Assembly (NCBI GenBank): GCA_021527695.1 | Contig: JAKFAO010000006.1 | Span: forward strand, 1,612,001-1,676,000 | Source: Naematelia aurantialba | Taxonomy: Eukaryota; Basidiomycota; Tremellomycetes; Tremellales; Naemateliaceae | Reading direction: 5' to 3' | Length of the DNA stretch: 64,000 nucleotides | Shown here: positions 1-11,900 of the stretch, in pieces | How positions within the stretch are numbered: position 1 is the first letter of the stretch | How the letters are laid out: every line of letters begins with the position of its first letter | Translations under genes and position numbers: made by a program | Notes under the pieces: generated by a model | The model's database searches: none | What the model was told of the DNA's origin: nothing | The model's input: the letters and a program-made list of their open reading frames with translations, nothing else

Positions 1-2655
1 GCCGACGTGTTGTGGAGAGGGTTCAAGTAAAGCCCGCCACTGACGCCGCTATTGACACTCCCACCGCCACTGACGCTGAATTCGAGTGTCGATCCTGACG
101 CTGACGCTTGAACGAGTCCTGAAACCGACGATGCAGCCGAGTCAAACGACACAAACGACCCGGCGAACGGGTCGTACTGGTCGTACTCTTTGTTCGGGAT
201 GGGATGCAGCAGACCCTCCATGCTTTGCGTGATGGAGTGGTCGGCCGACGAGCGCGAGGTCCGCGAGGCTGAAGAGTTGGTTCGCGTACGAGAGGTAGCT
301 TGCGACACGTCTGCAAGCGAGACCGCTAAACCCAGACCGCTGATCAGCGATTGTACTATAGTTATACACACTGAAGACCGCGCGTGGGGAGGGGTGCTTT
401 ATGCACCGGCAAGGGGACGCGGCTTCACAGACACCGGGGACTCTACTCACCCTTCAGGATACTCTTCTTTGGCACGGCGTTGCGATCAATATACGTGCTT
501 CCCCACCTCGCCTGGAACTCTCTATCCGCGTCGTCCGAGAGACTCGTCTTTCCCATCTGCTCCGTGATATCCTCGACCGTCTCGCCTTCGGAACTGTCGT
601 CCTCTGAATCGTACTCGTGCTCCGAAACCGCCACGGCATGAACGATCGTCGGTGCGGGCCGAGCCGTCACGCGCAATACTTCGATCGGGGCCGGCGCGAC
701 CGGCGCGTTGGAGACCGCCCCGATCGACGGGTACTCGTCAGACGTAGATGCCGACGCAGGTCGTTTCTCAGCGTCCTTCTTCGCTTGCTCAGCCCGAGAC
801 CGGAGGGTGTGCTGGCGCGCAAGCTTGGCAGCAGGTGACAGGCCCGCCAACGCCCGGTCTTCGTCCTCTGTCTCGGCAGTGGCGTGCGTCACTGCCGCGG
901 CAGAAGGTTCCGCCTTGCCCTTCTTCTTCTTGTCCTTTTTCTGCTTGACCTCTTTCTCCGGCAGTCCAGCATCCTCGTCCTTGGGCTTGTCCTTGAAGAT
1001 CTTGGATATACCCGCGAGACTGAGAACACAAGACATCAGCTGAGCGTTCTACCCTGGGAGCGCAAGACTTGCCTGTTCCGCCTTGCAATCTTTCCAATCG
1101 ACCCCATCTTCCTGATCATCATGCTAGCGGAAGAGACGGTCGACGATAGGGAAATGTTGTCGGTCGACATGTTCTTCATGCGGAACAGGCTTCGCTTGGG
1201 CTTTTGGCCGGTCATCTCGCTCGGAGCAGTCGCTGTACGCTCAGTCTCGGCCAAGCTAACCTGCGAACCAAGGGCCTCGGTGTTCATGGCAAACGGCCGC
1301 ATCGGCGCCTCGAGGTCTTGAGGAGGAGTGGCAGGCGGAGTGGCGGAAGGGGTGGACGTTTCGGACGGAGATGCATATGTCGCTTGCGGGATGTAAGAAG
1401 GGGCGGTGGCAGCTTTCGCCGGAGACGGAGTCGATGGCGGCGGCGTTGACTGCCTCTTTCCTTCTTTCTTGAAGAATCGACCTTTGAGTCCGACCTTGGC
1501 CTTTTCGGGCTCGGGAGAGGGTGCAACGGTCGCTTGGGAGAGTGGCGAGGGACGATTCGTCGATTGCGGCGTGTTGATGGCGTTGGCAATGGGACCGGTG
1601 TGCAGTGGTTGAGGGAAGGGCCGTATCGTCGGCGTGGGCGAGGCAGCCTTTGGTGGTGCCGACGCCGATTCCGTCCGCGCTGGAGCGACGTTGATAATTC
1701 CAGGCTGTTCGCTGGCGAGCGTTTCCTTAGTTTCAATGGTGCGTGCTGTGAAGCGAGGAGAAACGACCGACGAGCCACTCGAGTCTATCGACGACGATCG
1801 GTGATGGTCTGATGATGTCGTGGGAGTTTGGGTAGACGAGATGGAACTCGAGGGCGATTTGCCGTCCAACACACTCGCGAGGTTTGGCTGAGACGCTGAC
1901 CGAGACATGTTCTCCCCGGAAGGGCGGTGCGCTACTGCCCGCTTGTACGGGTGGAACGGCTGTTGTGGTAGAGCTTGCTTGGTTGCGGGTTGCTGATGCG
2001 CGGATTGCGCGGCGTGGCCTGTCCAGCCTTGCCCAAACTGGTTCGGCGGTTGCTGTGGTCCGGAGTCCGAGTGCCGTCGATCGTCGCGATATTCCGCTGC
2101 ACCTGGCGGCAACTGGGGACTGCCCCCATTGCCATTGCCACTGGTGCTGCTATTGACATTGCCATTGCCGTTGTCGTTGTCGTTGCCGCTGCCGTTGCCG
2201 CTGCCGCTGCCGTTGGACATACTGGCCATCATCATGTTCATGTGCTGATACGCGTTTGCCCAGGCATGAAAGTCTGCGTGGCTCTGCTGGAAGCCGGCGT
2301 GGAAGACGGGCCCGCCCTGAGTCGGGTAATACGGGTTGGCGTAGAATGCCGATGCGGGGAGGGCGGTGGTGGACCAGCTGTGCGGCTGGAGGTTGTACAT
2401 GCCTGGCGGGGCGTGGGGCTGCGTGGGGAAGAACGAGTTGGCATTGGGGTTGAAGGGCTGTTGGTACGGGGACGATGTGGCGGCCGAGGCGCTCGCACTG
2501 GACGATGTGCGCGAGTGCTGAGGCCGTGTCTGGGGTGAGGGGGTGCGGTCGTACGTCGATGTGAAAGGAGGTGTGGAGCGTGCGCGAGCTTGCTCGAAGG
2601 AAGGCGCGCGTCCCATCGACGGCCGAGGGATGGAGAGGACCGTGGCCATCTGCAT
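1..2655 (-). CDS. Conserved fungal-specific low-complexity protein, 3' end beyond the left edge
   Basis: Exons are 1073-2655, 451-1019 and 1-310, joined in frame. The first intron (1020-1072) is GC-AG with donor GCAAGT; the join restores ARRNSLAGISKIFKDK. The second (311-450) uses GTGAGT...TTGCAG. The apparent stop near 443 lies inside this intron, and the frame stays open to base 1, so the C-terminus is missing. About 820 residues are visible. The N-terminus (ATVLSIPRPSMGRAPSFEQ) is followed by roughly 400 residues rich in Ser, Pro, Gln and Asn/Gly. Then comes a highly ordered block beginning SLFRMKNMSTDNISLSSTVS, then a Lys-rich segment, and a block containing ARWGSTYIDRNAVPKKSILK. I recognise these two blocks as typical of a conserved fungal family but cannot name it with confidence. 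There is no signal peptide or membrane segment. The sequence gives no biochemical function; a scaffold or regulatory role is only a guess from the composition. Confidence 0.8.
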
Positions 2656-3116
2656 CTCGAGTCAGCGCTGACCAACGCGACGGCGCGGCGTGGACGGTGT
2701 GTGGCAAGGGTACAAGAGGAAGCGATGGGTCATACGTTGCGAGCAGAGCCAGGGGGGCCTACCGTCGCATGTATTTGCCTGCGGGTTGGAGGCGGTGTTC
2801 GTGCCGTGCAGTCTAGGCGATACAGTATCTAGCTACGGTGCGTGAGTGGGAGTTGGACCACAGAGCAAAGGCAACATGCAAGAGTGTCGACGGCGCAAAC
2901 AAGGAGGGAAGAGGAAAGGGGCGAAGGCGAGACGGGGATGGCAGAGTGGGTGGAAAGAGGAAACAGCGTCCGCAGACGGTCAGTGATGGCAACGGAGGGT
3001 TTGGCGGCGGAACAAGGGAAGCGAAACACTTGGGCCGCCCGTGCCAACGGCTCAAGCAGCCATCATACGGGTCTCGCAACGTCTGTGGACAGCGCCCAGA
3101 GACAGAGCCCGCCGCG

Positions 3117-3138
3117 CAGCAGCAGCAGCAGCAGCAGC
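3117..3138 (+). repeat. CAG trinucleotide run
   Basis: About seven perfect CAG units in non-coding DNA upstream of the first gene. In all three frames the surrounding ORFs look like chance translations, so there is no evidence for a polyglutamine protein. Confidence 0.85.
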
Positions 3139-3757
3139 GCCTTGAGAGCCTCAACTTGGCAGACGACCACCCACAAGAGAACAAAGGACACTGGTGGCAG
3201 CCGAGGTGAGGGAGGTGCTGCGCAGGATACGGCCGCTCCGGGCCAGGACTGGAGAGCGGGTCGGGCTATCAAGTGACTCACTGTGCCAAGCTTTTCCCCT
3301 TGTTCCACGTCAGTCGAGATGGAGATGAAGATGCAACGTCGTTGTGCAAAAGCTGGTATGTAGTGAACAAGTCGTCGTCGAGGAAGGGTTACCGAACAAT
3401 GTCGACAAAGCAGTCGCGAGGCGAGAACCGATGAGAACGGCCTTTGATGGCAGGGAGAGGTCTGTGTGTCAAGCTCGCCGGACACGCCGAGCAGCAGTTC
3501 GTGATGACAGTGTTGGTGGTTGGTGTGGGATGTTTTGCGTGCTGCGTCGCGTCTCGTGGGGTTACCGTTTGGGTCTCTGCAGCAGCCTCAGTGATGCTCG
3601 AGAGATGGAGTGTGAGAGAGTAGCGTGTGAGAGACGAATGGGGATATCAACACGTCTGGAAGGTATGGGATGGGGCGAGAGAGAGAGAGAGAGGAAGCAG
3701 GCTCGAGCGCAAAGGGTGAGCAGAAACAGCCAGGGCACGGTGGGAAACATGAAAGGC

Positions 3758-3782
3758 ATGGGATGGGATGGGATGGGATGGG
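3758..3782 (+). repeat. ATGGG pentanucleotide array, five units
   Basis: Five perfect tandem ATGGG units lie in intergenic DNA, a short way downstream of a GA-repeat run near 3675-3691. No gene overlaps them. Confidence 0.85.
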
Positions 3783-4015
3783 CATGTCGCAGGGCGTCGA
3801 GACGCAGATGCACGATGCATCTTGTTCTGACACGTCGATCACACGCATCTCAGACAGAGAGAGGTAGACAACTGCTTGGATGCTCGCGGGTCGCAGCTCG
3901 GTGAGCGATGCTCAACACAACCGATGACCGAACACCAAGGAGACAACGGCCGGCTGCGCACGCGTGATGGCGACCACACCGAACAACGAACACAACACAC
4001 AGCACAGACTACCAC

Positions 4016-4016
<1 letters not shown>

Positions 4017-4066
<50 letters not shown>
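4017..4066 (+). repeat. GACGCA hexanucleotide array
   Basis: About eight perfect copies of a 6-nt unit, followed by a TCGCAG-type hexamer run near 4320-4350. Both are 3n repeats that keep an ORF open (alternating Asp-Ala on the plus strand), but nothing indicates translation. Confidence 0.85.
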
Positions 4067-4590
4067 AAGGGCAACCGCTGCCGCTGCCGGAGACAGGACA
4101 CCCGCCCAACTTAGTACTCACAAGCACCTGATGATGGCCGCTCGCTGCCGGTACCACTCTCGTAACGCCTCTAAGAACCTCTAGGCGCCAGCTGCTGTCG
4201 ACCAGGTGTCTATTCGTGCTGACTCATGCTGTTGCCGGATGCTATCGCTTTCCAACAGGTCCTCGTGTGCCGTGATGCGTTTTGGCCGTTCTGCCGGTGC
4301 CGGTGCCGCTGCAACAAAATCGCAGTCGCCGTCGCAGTCGCAGTCGCTATGCCAATCGCAGTCGGTCGTGGTCGTGGTCGTTGGCCTCGTCGTCGTCCGC
4401 GTCGCCAGTGTCGTTGTCGGCGTGGAGGAGCGTCGTCGTCGTCGGGCCGTGCTGCCCCTCGCTACTATGTACAACTCCAGACGAACAATTAAACGGCCGC
4501 GAGTAGTAGTAGTGTTTATTATGCACGCTGTTATCGAGCGCTCTACGGACCGACGTTTGCTCCGTCAGGGCCGGCAGAGTTCCGAGCCAA

Positions 4591-4624
4591 CCTCTGCACC
4601 TCTGCACCTCTGCACCTCTGCACC
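4591..4624 (+). repeat. CCTCTGCAC nonamer array, nearly four units
   Basis: A 9-nt unit is repeated almost perfectly four times. It is followed by degenerate CAGAGCACAG repeats to about 4710. It is non-coding. Confidence 0.8.
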
Positions 4625-5681
4625 AGGGACGTGAGAAGTCAACCGGTCCAAAAGACAGCACAGCGCAGAGCACAGAGCACGGAGGACAGAGCACAGCGCG
4701 CAGAGCACAGAGCTACTTGGGTACCTTGGGTACTTGGGCGCAAGGGCTCAGCCTGGGGACTGGGGACAGACGGCCAGAGGACCAGAGGGCAGTTTACAGC
4801 TAGTGAACCCAAATTACCCTTTGTGCGTTCCGCAATGCCGGCCCCGCGTCGCTGTGTTCCTGTCCAGCGACTCTGCTCTGCGTTTTGCTCCGTCTCGCGC
4901 GCTGACGTGCTCGTCGTGTCAATGCATCTCAAATGCCTCCGAGGGGCTGACATGCATCCGAGGGGCTGTTGCTGTCGCCGTCGCCGAGACACACGAGTCC
5001 ACCGTGCAGAAGTGTCAAAGAGCTGCCAACATTGGACTACGTCCTTGTCGCTATGGCTAAAACAGGGCCGCCTACCCGTGAAACGCACTGCAAAGCAGAG
5101 CACAAAGCACAGCTACTCTTCTGCCCTCACCCGTGGCCTCACCGCCTCGCTCCGCCTCACTCCTCACTCCTCCCTCCTCACTCCTCACTCCTAGCTCCCC
5201 ATGCCTCACCCCTGAGCCCTTTGCCCGTAAACACTCCCAAAAACCCCGACCAAGCTACCCAACCGACGGGACTGACCGGCGCGGGGTCAAGCCTTAAACC
5301 CTGTTTCCCTACACCCCTCGCCAAGCCCTGCAACGCTCACATAAGTCGAAGCGCTGGTGAAACGTCGCCGAGAATGATGACATGTCTAGTCGGTGCGCAG
5401 CGAGAAAAGCCGGGTACGTTGTGCCGGTTTTACAGACCCCAACACGGGAGGGTCAAGAAGTACTTTCGAGGCAACTTGGACAGAGTCCCCATTCCCCAGA
5501 AGTGTCGGGCTCGGCGGGTTCAAAGTCAATGTGCCACTCCCGCAGACACTAGCACATGATATCCCGTTGAAGCTTCCCACCCTCTCGTATCCCGTATCCC
5601 GCGTCCTGCCTAGATGGAGCGACGCGAACACAGATGACGTAGCAAAAACAGCACGCGTCTCGCATCTCGGCGCCAAAAGAA

Positions 5682-5767
5682 GGGGCTCGCCGCGAGTCGA
5701 ACGCGGGACCTTCTGCAATAAAGACGTCTACCCAAAGCAGACACGATAACCACTACGCTACGGGCCC
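5682..5767 (-). tRNA. tRNA-Pro (UGG anticodon) with a 13-nt intron
   Basis: The minus strand folds as a tRNA: acceptor GGGCCCG/CGAGCCC, D arm with AGTGGTTA loop, anticodon stem TCTGC/GCAGA, T stem CCGCG/CGCGG with loop TTCGACT, and discriminator C. The anticodon loop reads TTTGGG and then, after 13 extra nucleotides, T. This puts UGG at positions 34-36 and the intron at the usual nuclear position after base 37. Length is 73 nt plus the intron. The anticodon loop and the end CGAGCCC match eukaryotic tRNA-Pro. One acceptor-stem pair (5-68) is C:A instead of Watson-Crick. CCA is not encoded, as expected. Confidence 0.9.
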
Positions 5768-6216
5768 AGAGCTAGTTTCAGACTTTGCCCGTGAATATAT
5801 ACCTACCATTTGTTAGTCATTTCAGTGGCCGTCAACCGTCACCGAACGTTCCACTCTTGCATACTTCATTGATCAAAGGAATGCACCTTTGTGAGGGTTA
5901 TGAAGAGACAGAAGGAGCAGTCTCAGGCCGTCCATCATTGGCGGAGTTTTTATCTTCTCCGAGAACCGATCGGCCGGCCGACGGTCCTGCACCGCCATGC
6001 TGGACTGTTCGTTCTGCACGACAAGCAAAATAGCAATTAAACGCTCATGTACCGTGCCGGTTAGCAACTGCTGACGACACACGGACCTCGTGCGATGAAG
6101 CGGGGAGGGGGGACAGTCATTCAGACCGCCCGTGTGATGTAACCAGTATCCATCGGCGCTACCTCCCACATCTAGATACTACGTCCTACACTCACACCAC
6201 ACGTCACGCCTTAACG
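5768..6216. other. Intergenic, no gene seen
   Basis: This lies between the tRNA-Pro 5' flank and the stop codon of LAS17. It presumably contains the LAS17 3' UTR. I see no conserved ORF or array in it. Confidence 0.6.
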
Positions 6217-8330
6217 CTAGTCCCACTCGCCGTCCGACTCGTCCTCGTCTGAATCGCCAAGATCCCCTTTCCGTCTCGCCAAGGCCGCTGCTAGGCTGCT
6301 CGCGAGATCCGGCGAATCCTCGGTAGCAGCAACTGCTGCCGCTGCGGCGCCTCCGCCTGCAGCTGCTGTGGCTGCCATCCCTCCACCCGCGAGCGGAGAT
6401 ACATGCTGTTCGCCCGGGTCGACCTTCTTGAGCTTGTGTAGCCCCGCACCTTGAATCGAGGCCAGCAAAGCACCGCGACCAGCACCGGGGGCAGGTGGAC
6501 CCGGCGGTGCCGGCGGCGCGGGTGGTGCTGGAGGAGCACTGCGGCCGCCAGGTGGTGGCGGTGGTGGTGGAGGCGGGGGTGCACCACCGCGGCCACCTGG
6601 AGGAGGGGGAGGAGGAGGAGGAGGAGGAGGTGCCCCGTCCCGCGACGGTCCAGGAGGTGGTGGCGGAGGTGGAGGAATGCTGGAGGTTGGCCGAGGAGGA
6701 GCTGGAGCTGGGGGTGGTGGCGGGGGGACAGATGTCGGCCGACCTGGCGGCGGAGGTGGTGGTGGTGGGGGTGCCGAGGGTGCTGAGACAGATGTAGGCC
6801 GGGTTCTCGATGACGGCGGGGCTGGGGCCGGCTTTCTGCGCGAGGTCGGTGCAGGAGGTGGAGGCGGCTTCTTTGGGGCAGTCGCCTATGAGACAAACGT
6901 CGTCAGCAAGCTGGCGCCAGAACACCAAAACCAGAAAACGCACCTTTTCGATGCCGCCCTGCTGTTGTACAAAGTCCTTGATAAACTGCTCGTTCTTCTC
7001 AATCTGTTTAGGACTAATGCCCTTGGCACTGAGCTGCTCCAGTAACGTCTTCCAGCTGGGGTCGACACCTGACGACGAAAAGCCCTTTTCGCTGTCGTAG
7101 CCCATGTGTGCGACATGCTTGAACGACCCAGCAGACTGAAGAGTCAGTCAAGGGCGCATACACGCTGCATAGCAGACATCGACGTACAGGTCCAGAAATC
7201 AAGCTCTTGTCAATCTTGCCGCCTTTTGCCTTCTTTTTGGTCGGCGTGGACTTTTCCTTCTTCTCCTCCTTGACCTTGGCTATCGGGGTCAGCGCGATTC
7301 GAAGAGTGACATGGACCATGCATGGAGGCATGGAAATGGACACTCACTGGCATATTTGGATCTGTTGGCGACCTTCTTGTAGAAATCGTTGGCTTCGCCT
7401 TCAGAGGAGAAAACGAAAGCGATCTGGGTGTTCTGCGGCGGGTTAGCTAAGCTGAGAAGGAAAGGAGTACCAACGGGTGATCGTGAAACTGGAAGAATGG
7501 AATGGGACAGACAGAAGGCGAAGGGAGCATACGCACGTCACCTTGCCAGGTATGGAAGAACGGTTTGTCCTGGTTGTACTCGATCTCATTCGGCAGCTCG
7601 TGCTCCCAGATGACCCCGCGATACGACTGTAGCGGATCAGCTTGGTCCGTCGCGGTTCGCATCTGGTTCAGTCTCCGTGTCCACCCTTGTTCTCCGCTGT
7701 GGTGGACCTGAGCATTGTGGTTCGTGGGTGGCCGTCTCAGACTCCGTCCTGGGAACGCGAAATTCTCGTTGGTACTCAATCTCCGTCCTGGGTATGCAAA
7801 ATCCGCCCTTGCCCCGCCTGGTCCGGATGTTCCACTCCTGTCCGTTCTTCGTACACTCACCGACAGAGCCACGACGCGAAACCACAGTCCACCTTTCGCC
7901 TTGTCCGCGCAAAAGACCAGTGCACCCTCGGCGCCAGAGTACGACCAGCTGTGTGAGGCGGGGTATCAGCGACGTCATCTGCGCTGTGCCGCGATGCACC
8001 GATGGAGAATGTACCGAGACTCTGTCGACGATGAAGGACAAGGACCAGTAGACAAGTTGAAGGTGCAAGTGAACATGTGCGAGTGCAAGTGCAAGTGCAA
8101 GTGGACATGTGCAAGTGCAAGTGCAAGTGCAAGTGCAAGGACAAGTGCAAGTACACCTGACGTATCGACGAGCCAACAGGAACGACGCGCACTCACCTTT
8201 GCTGCCCCTCGGAAGCCTGGTACACCCTCGCCACCGCCGCCGTGACAATCTTGTTTGTGCTCGACGACGTCGGGATCGCCTTTTTCACCTTTGCCTTGTC
8301 GTCTGCCGACAGCGTCGAGACCGACGGCAT
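6217..8330 (-). CDS. LAS17: WASP-family actin nucleation promoter (Las17/Wsp1)
   Basis: Seven exons: 8197-8330, 7861-7948, 7537-7626, 7348-7432, 7188-7279, 6944-7135, 6217-6885, giving 449 residues. Domains in order: an N-terminal WH1 domain (about 1-145; GLWFRVV and YRGVIWEHELPNEIEYNQD are visible), a Lys-rich linker (KKEKSTPTKKKAKGGK), a CRIB/GBD element (HVAHMGYDSEKGFSSSGVDP) followed by the autoinhibitory helix region, a long Pro-rich segment with runs of prolines, a WH2 actin-binding motif (ALLASIQGAGLHKLKKV), and an acidic tail DSDEDESDGEWD with the terminal Trp needed for Arp2/3 binding. In the known family this protein activates Arp2/3 at endocytic patches. A CRIB is retained, as in metazoan WASP and unlike S. 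cerevisiae Las17, so Cdc42/Rac control is likely. The start has good context and fits the WH1 N-terminus. Confidence 0.95.
8063..8152 (+). repeat. GTGCAA hexamer array inside LAS17 intron 1
   Basis: The hexamer GTGCAA is repeated, with a few GTGGAC/ATGTGC variants, over about 90 nt. It sits wholly inside the 248-nt first intron (7949-8196) of the WASP gene. The second intron (7627-7860) carries a two-copy repeat containing CTCCGTCCTGGG. Confidence 0.85.
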
Positions 8331-8910
8331 CGTGGCACGAGCGCTTCCGCTTCCTCGCCTCGAGTCGCTCTTGGGCTAACAAGAGTCGAGCCTGCGCCTC
8401 CTTTGCTTCTTCCCTTTGCTTCTACGTCTGCTTCTGTTGCTCCGTCTGCCCCGGAATTGAGATCAGGCCAAGCACTGCGCTGTTTGCCGCTTCTGCTGGT
8501 GGGAACAGGACAGCGAGGGTGTTGTAGTGTAGTTGGATGAATAGATCGTCCTGCATCTGCGTCGGCGTCCGTCGGTGCAGTGCTGATGACGAGTGAAACA
8601 CGTGGCATTCCGCCTGACCCTTATCACACGACCAGTACTTCAGTAGAGCCAAGGATCATCGCAGGTTGTGGTCGCGACTGGCATGCAGATGACAAGCACG
8701 GAATGCACAGATGAACCGATCAGGTGCAATAGATTTTGAATATACTCGGCTGCTGCATATGCTCGTCCACATGTCTCGCTCGCTCCCACTGCGCTCAATG
8801 ACCTTCCCCCCTTTACGGAGCAGCCAAAGACCGCCAACTTCAGACCACAGACCCGAGTAGCCCCTCCCCTCCACGCCTCTCCCGGCGGCGTCTTAGTCTC
8901 AACTTTAGCC
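8331..8910. other. Spacer between LAS17 start and APC6 stop
   Basis: This 580-bp stretch must hold the LAS17 promoter and the APC6 3' UTR. No ORF with recognisable content was found on either strand. Confidence 0.6.
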
Positions 8911-11900
8911 CTAGTCCTCAATGTCCATGCTCTCCTCTCCCCGCTGGCTCAACCTCCGCTCCATACTACCTTCCCCAGCTCCATCCTCCGCCATACTCTC
9001 TTCCTCCGTATCCTCCTCCTCCCTCGCAAGACTAGCATCGTTCTCCGGCTCTGCGTCTGCGTCTCTAGCCCCCCTCCCGGCCATCCCAGAAAGTTCCACA
9101 TCACCCGGTCTTCTCCGCCGTCTCTCCAGATCACGCTCACGGTCGCGCTGTCGCTGCGCCGTGGTTGCATGTGTATCGGTAGACTCGAGGCCCAGTGCCG
9201 TCCCGCCTGCGCCTCCGCTCACGCCGTCTGCGTCGTCGAGGCTCGGCGGGTCGGGCTCGACTGGGAGTGGTCCGAATGCTGGATTGCCCTTTACCTCAAG
9301 TCAGCTCATGCTCAGCTCGCATGCAGGATAGGTGGCAAAGTCATGGACTACAGCCATGAAATATCCTGAACCATGAAATTGATCCTGGATCGTGAATTCT
9401 ATCGTGGATCGTGAAACAGGGTCGCGAACCCGTCACATGGGATGGTGGATCGTGGAATCGGCAATGCGATCACGAAATCAAGTGCCACACGTACCTTTGG
9501 CACACTAAATGGATCCAGATCCTGCTGCGCCAAGACCCCAGGCAAACCCGGCAGCGTAGTCGGATCCAAACGCTCCGTCTGCTCCCTGAGTGCCATCTCG
9601 AGCAACACCGTCGCCATGGGATCTTGCGGTCCCAGAGACAGAGCTTGGTGGTACAGCTTTATCGAACCACGGACGTTGCCTGATAATTGGGTGACCATGG
9701 CTAGTGATGACAGCGCTGTAGCGTTCGCAGGTGACATTGACAAGCACTGAGCATAGGCACGTCGTGCTTCCTCCAGATTGCTGTTCGGTCAGCGCATCGT
9801 CTTACCTTCCGAAGGACGCAACGAAGTGGGGGCGGGGTGAAAGGGGTAGGCGTATGAGGAAGATGGACGGAGCGGAGGGTGACGCGGGGCCCGTGGAGTG
9901 GAGGGAACAGATGGAGGGGGGAGTGGAGCGAGGAGAAGAGTGCGAGATGGCAGGGCACATACCCCATGACGCGATGAGCATGGCCTAGATTACACCAGGT
10001 CACTGCCCAAGTGCTCGCGACACCTTGCATCTCCTTGGCCAGCGAGATGGACCGCTTAAAGCATGTCACCGCACCAGCATAGCTTCAAAAGTCAGCTTCA
10101 AGCTCAGGACCTGATTATATTGGCAGCTTCTTTTGCACTTACTCTTTTTTGTTATACGCCACGACGCCCAGCTCGTTCAGCAACAACGGGTCACTCCCAT
10201 TGATAGCTTCTGCTGCGCGAAAGTATTCCTCGGCAAGGTCCGACGCTGACAACTGCAGGTGCTCCATACCGATGAACATGAGGGGTAGGTGGGACCTGGC
10301 GTCGAGTCAGCCACCAGACAATCTACAACGACAATGTGCGACTCACCCCTGGAAGAGCCGCGCTGACGTCGAGTACGCCGTGATGGCATGGTCGTGTTCT
10401 CCTTCATAAGCGAAACTGTGGGCAAAAGCGATCCAAGCGGGTGCGAATCTCGAGTCGATCAAGTTGGCTTTTCTACGGAGATTGAGCTGCTATTCGCGCG
10501 GAGTAATGTAGAACGGCAGGAGGGGCCAAGATCTGGTGTCAAGAGCCTGTGCCAAAGAGAATGAAGACAGGAAGAGGGAGGGGAAGGGAAGATGAAGGAG
10601 GGGAAGGGGGGATGGGTAAGGGGAGGGTGGGTAAGGGGAGTGGAAGGGGAGAATAGAGAAGGGGAGTGGGAGGGGAGGGGCAAGGGTACAAAAACCAACC
10701 ACTCACGAGAAATACCTCCTGGCATCCCCCCACCGCTTGCCAGAAAAGTACCACAGCCCCACAGCGTACCACGTCATCGCGCTCTGAGGATCCTGCTCGA
10801 CCAAATCATGCGCGAGCATGAAGAGACTCGATCGTAGTCGGTGGATATGGTGCATGCATGCGAGATGCAGAGGCAGGGCCGAGCTGTGCCCGGGAATCCG
10901 CGCGAGGATCCTGCATTGTGAGTTTTGGCCTGCTTAACTGCCCTTCTCCCTCCCCTTCTCCCTCCCTTCCCGCAACCCACCACATACACCCCAACCCATC
11001 ACATACACCCCCGATGGCCCTCCGAACGTAAGAAGCACAACTCACTTGCACGTAACGTTGTAACAGTCTTCCCATCGATACTTTGCATACAGCTCGTCTG
11101 CAAGTCCCACCAGGACATCACAATTGTCGGACAACCCATACGCCGAGGACAGTTCTTCTCGTGCCTGCTTGATTTCCAGCATGTGTGCATCCTGAATCGC
11201 GACGTCAGCTTTGAATGACAACATCATTATACGAGATCAAGGCAAGGTATACCTTGTTGAGCTTGGTCAGGTACATGAGCTTGACGAAATGTGATTCCAC
11301 GGTGCTGAGTTGTGGCCGATATGCGAGATTATTGACGAATTCCCATTCTGAAGAGTTCCGTTAGCTGTGCAAAGACGTCGTAGAATCGACAGGTTCATAC
11401 CTTCTTGGGAGGTCATCATTGACCCTCCGATGAGCTCTCGGAACGCCTCGTAGTTCTTGACGTCGAGCATTAACGCCTCCATGAAACTCTCCTTTGCCAG
11501 TGTGAGGGACGACAATCGCAGATGCAGCAGTCCTCTTAGGTGACACATTGACGAGTAGAGCTGTTAATTGTCAGACCAGCGGTTCAGAAGCTGCGAAGAT
11601 TGACAGTATAGATAGCCCACCTTGATACCCTCATCAGGGCTGGGCTGCTGTAGCGTTTCCGCGGAAGCTGAGGCTGTCAGCTAGTCTCTGTCAGTCGGAC
11701 GTTGCCTACTGGTATCGCGGAAAGGGGTGGATTCGCCCAGCAATTCCAACGCTTCGTGGTATTTTTCCTGATGAACCTGAGTTGCTCAGCGATGGTTCTC
11801 TTCAATTCTCCTTGATCGCTCACCAAACATTGTGCAGCGAGGTATCGGCACGCCAGACTCTCATCAACCAGTCGTCCTTTCACAGCCCCGTCGTGACCGT

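Larger units (their letters stand above)
2656..5681. other. Gene-poor 3-kb stretch rich in microsatellites
   Basis: No ORF here shows a recognisable domain, and the longest ones are translations of low-complexity DNA. The first part probably holds the promoter and long 5' leader of the minus-strand gene that starts at 2655; a CTGAC...GAG motif just before that ATG could be the acceptor of a 5'-UTR intron. The stretch carries CAG, GA, ATGGG, GACGCA, TCGCAG and CTCTGCACC repeats and CACTCCTC-type pyrimidine runs around 5150-5200. No second gene is supported. Confidence 0.6.

Noticed and set aside
2813..3184. A minus-strand ORF with a run of cysteines
   Set aside because: The Cys run is the CAG repeat read in another frame; the rest is low-complexity and unlike any protein.
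4017..4066. A possible CRISPR-like array or coding Asp-Ala repeat
   Set aside because: Units are 6 nt without spacers, in a eukaryotic genome; it is a simple microsatellite with no supporting gene.
6451..6797. Plus-strand Trp/Arg-rich and Val/Glu-rich ORFs
   Set aside because: They are shadows of the polyproline-coding segment of LAS17 on the minus strand.
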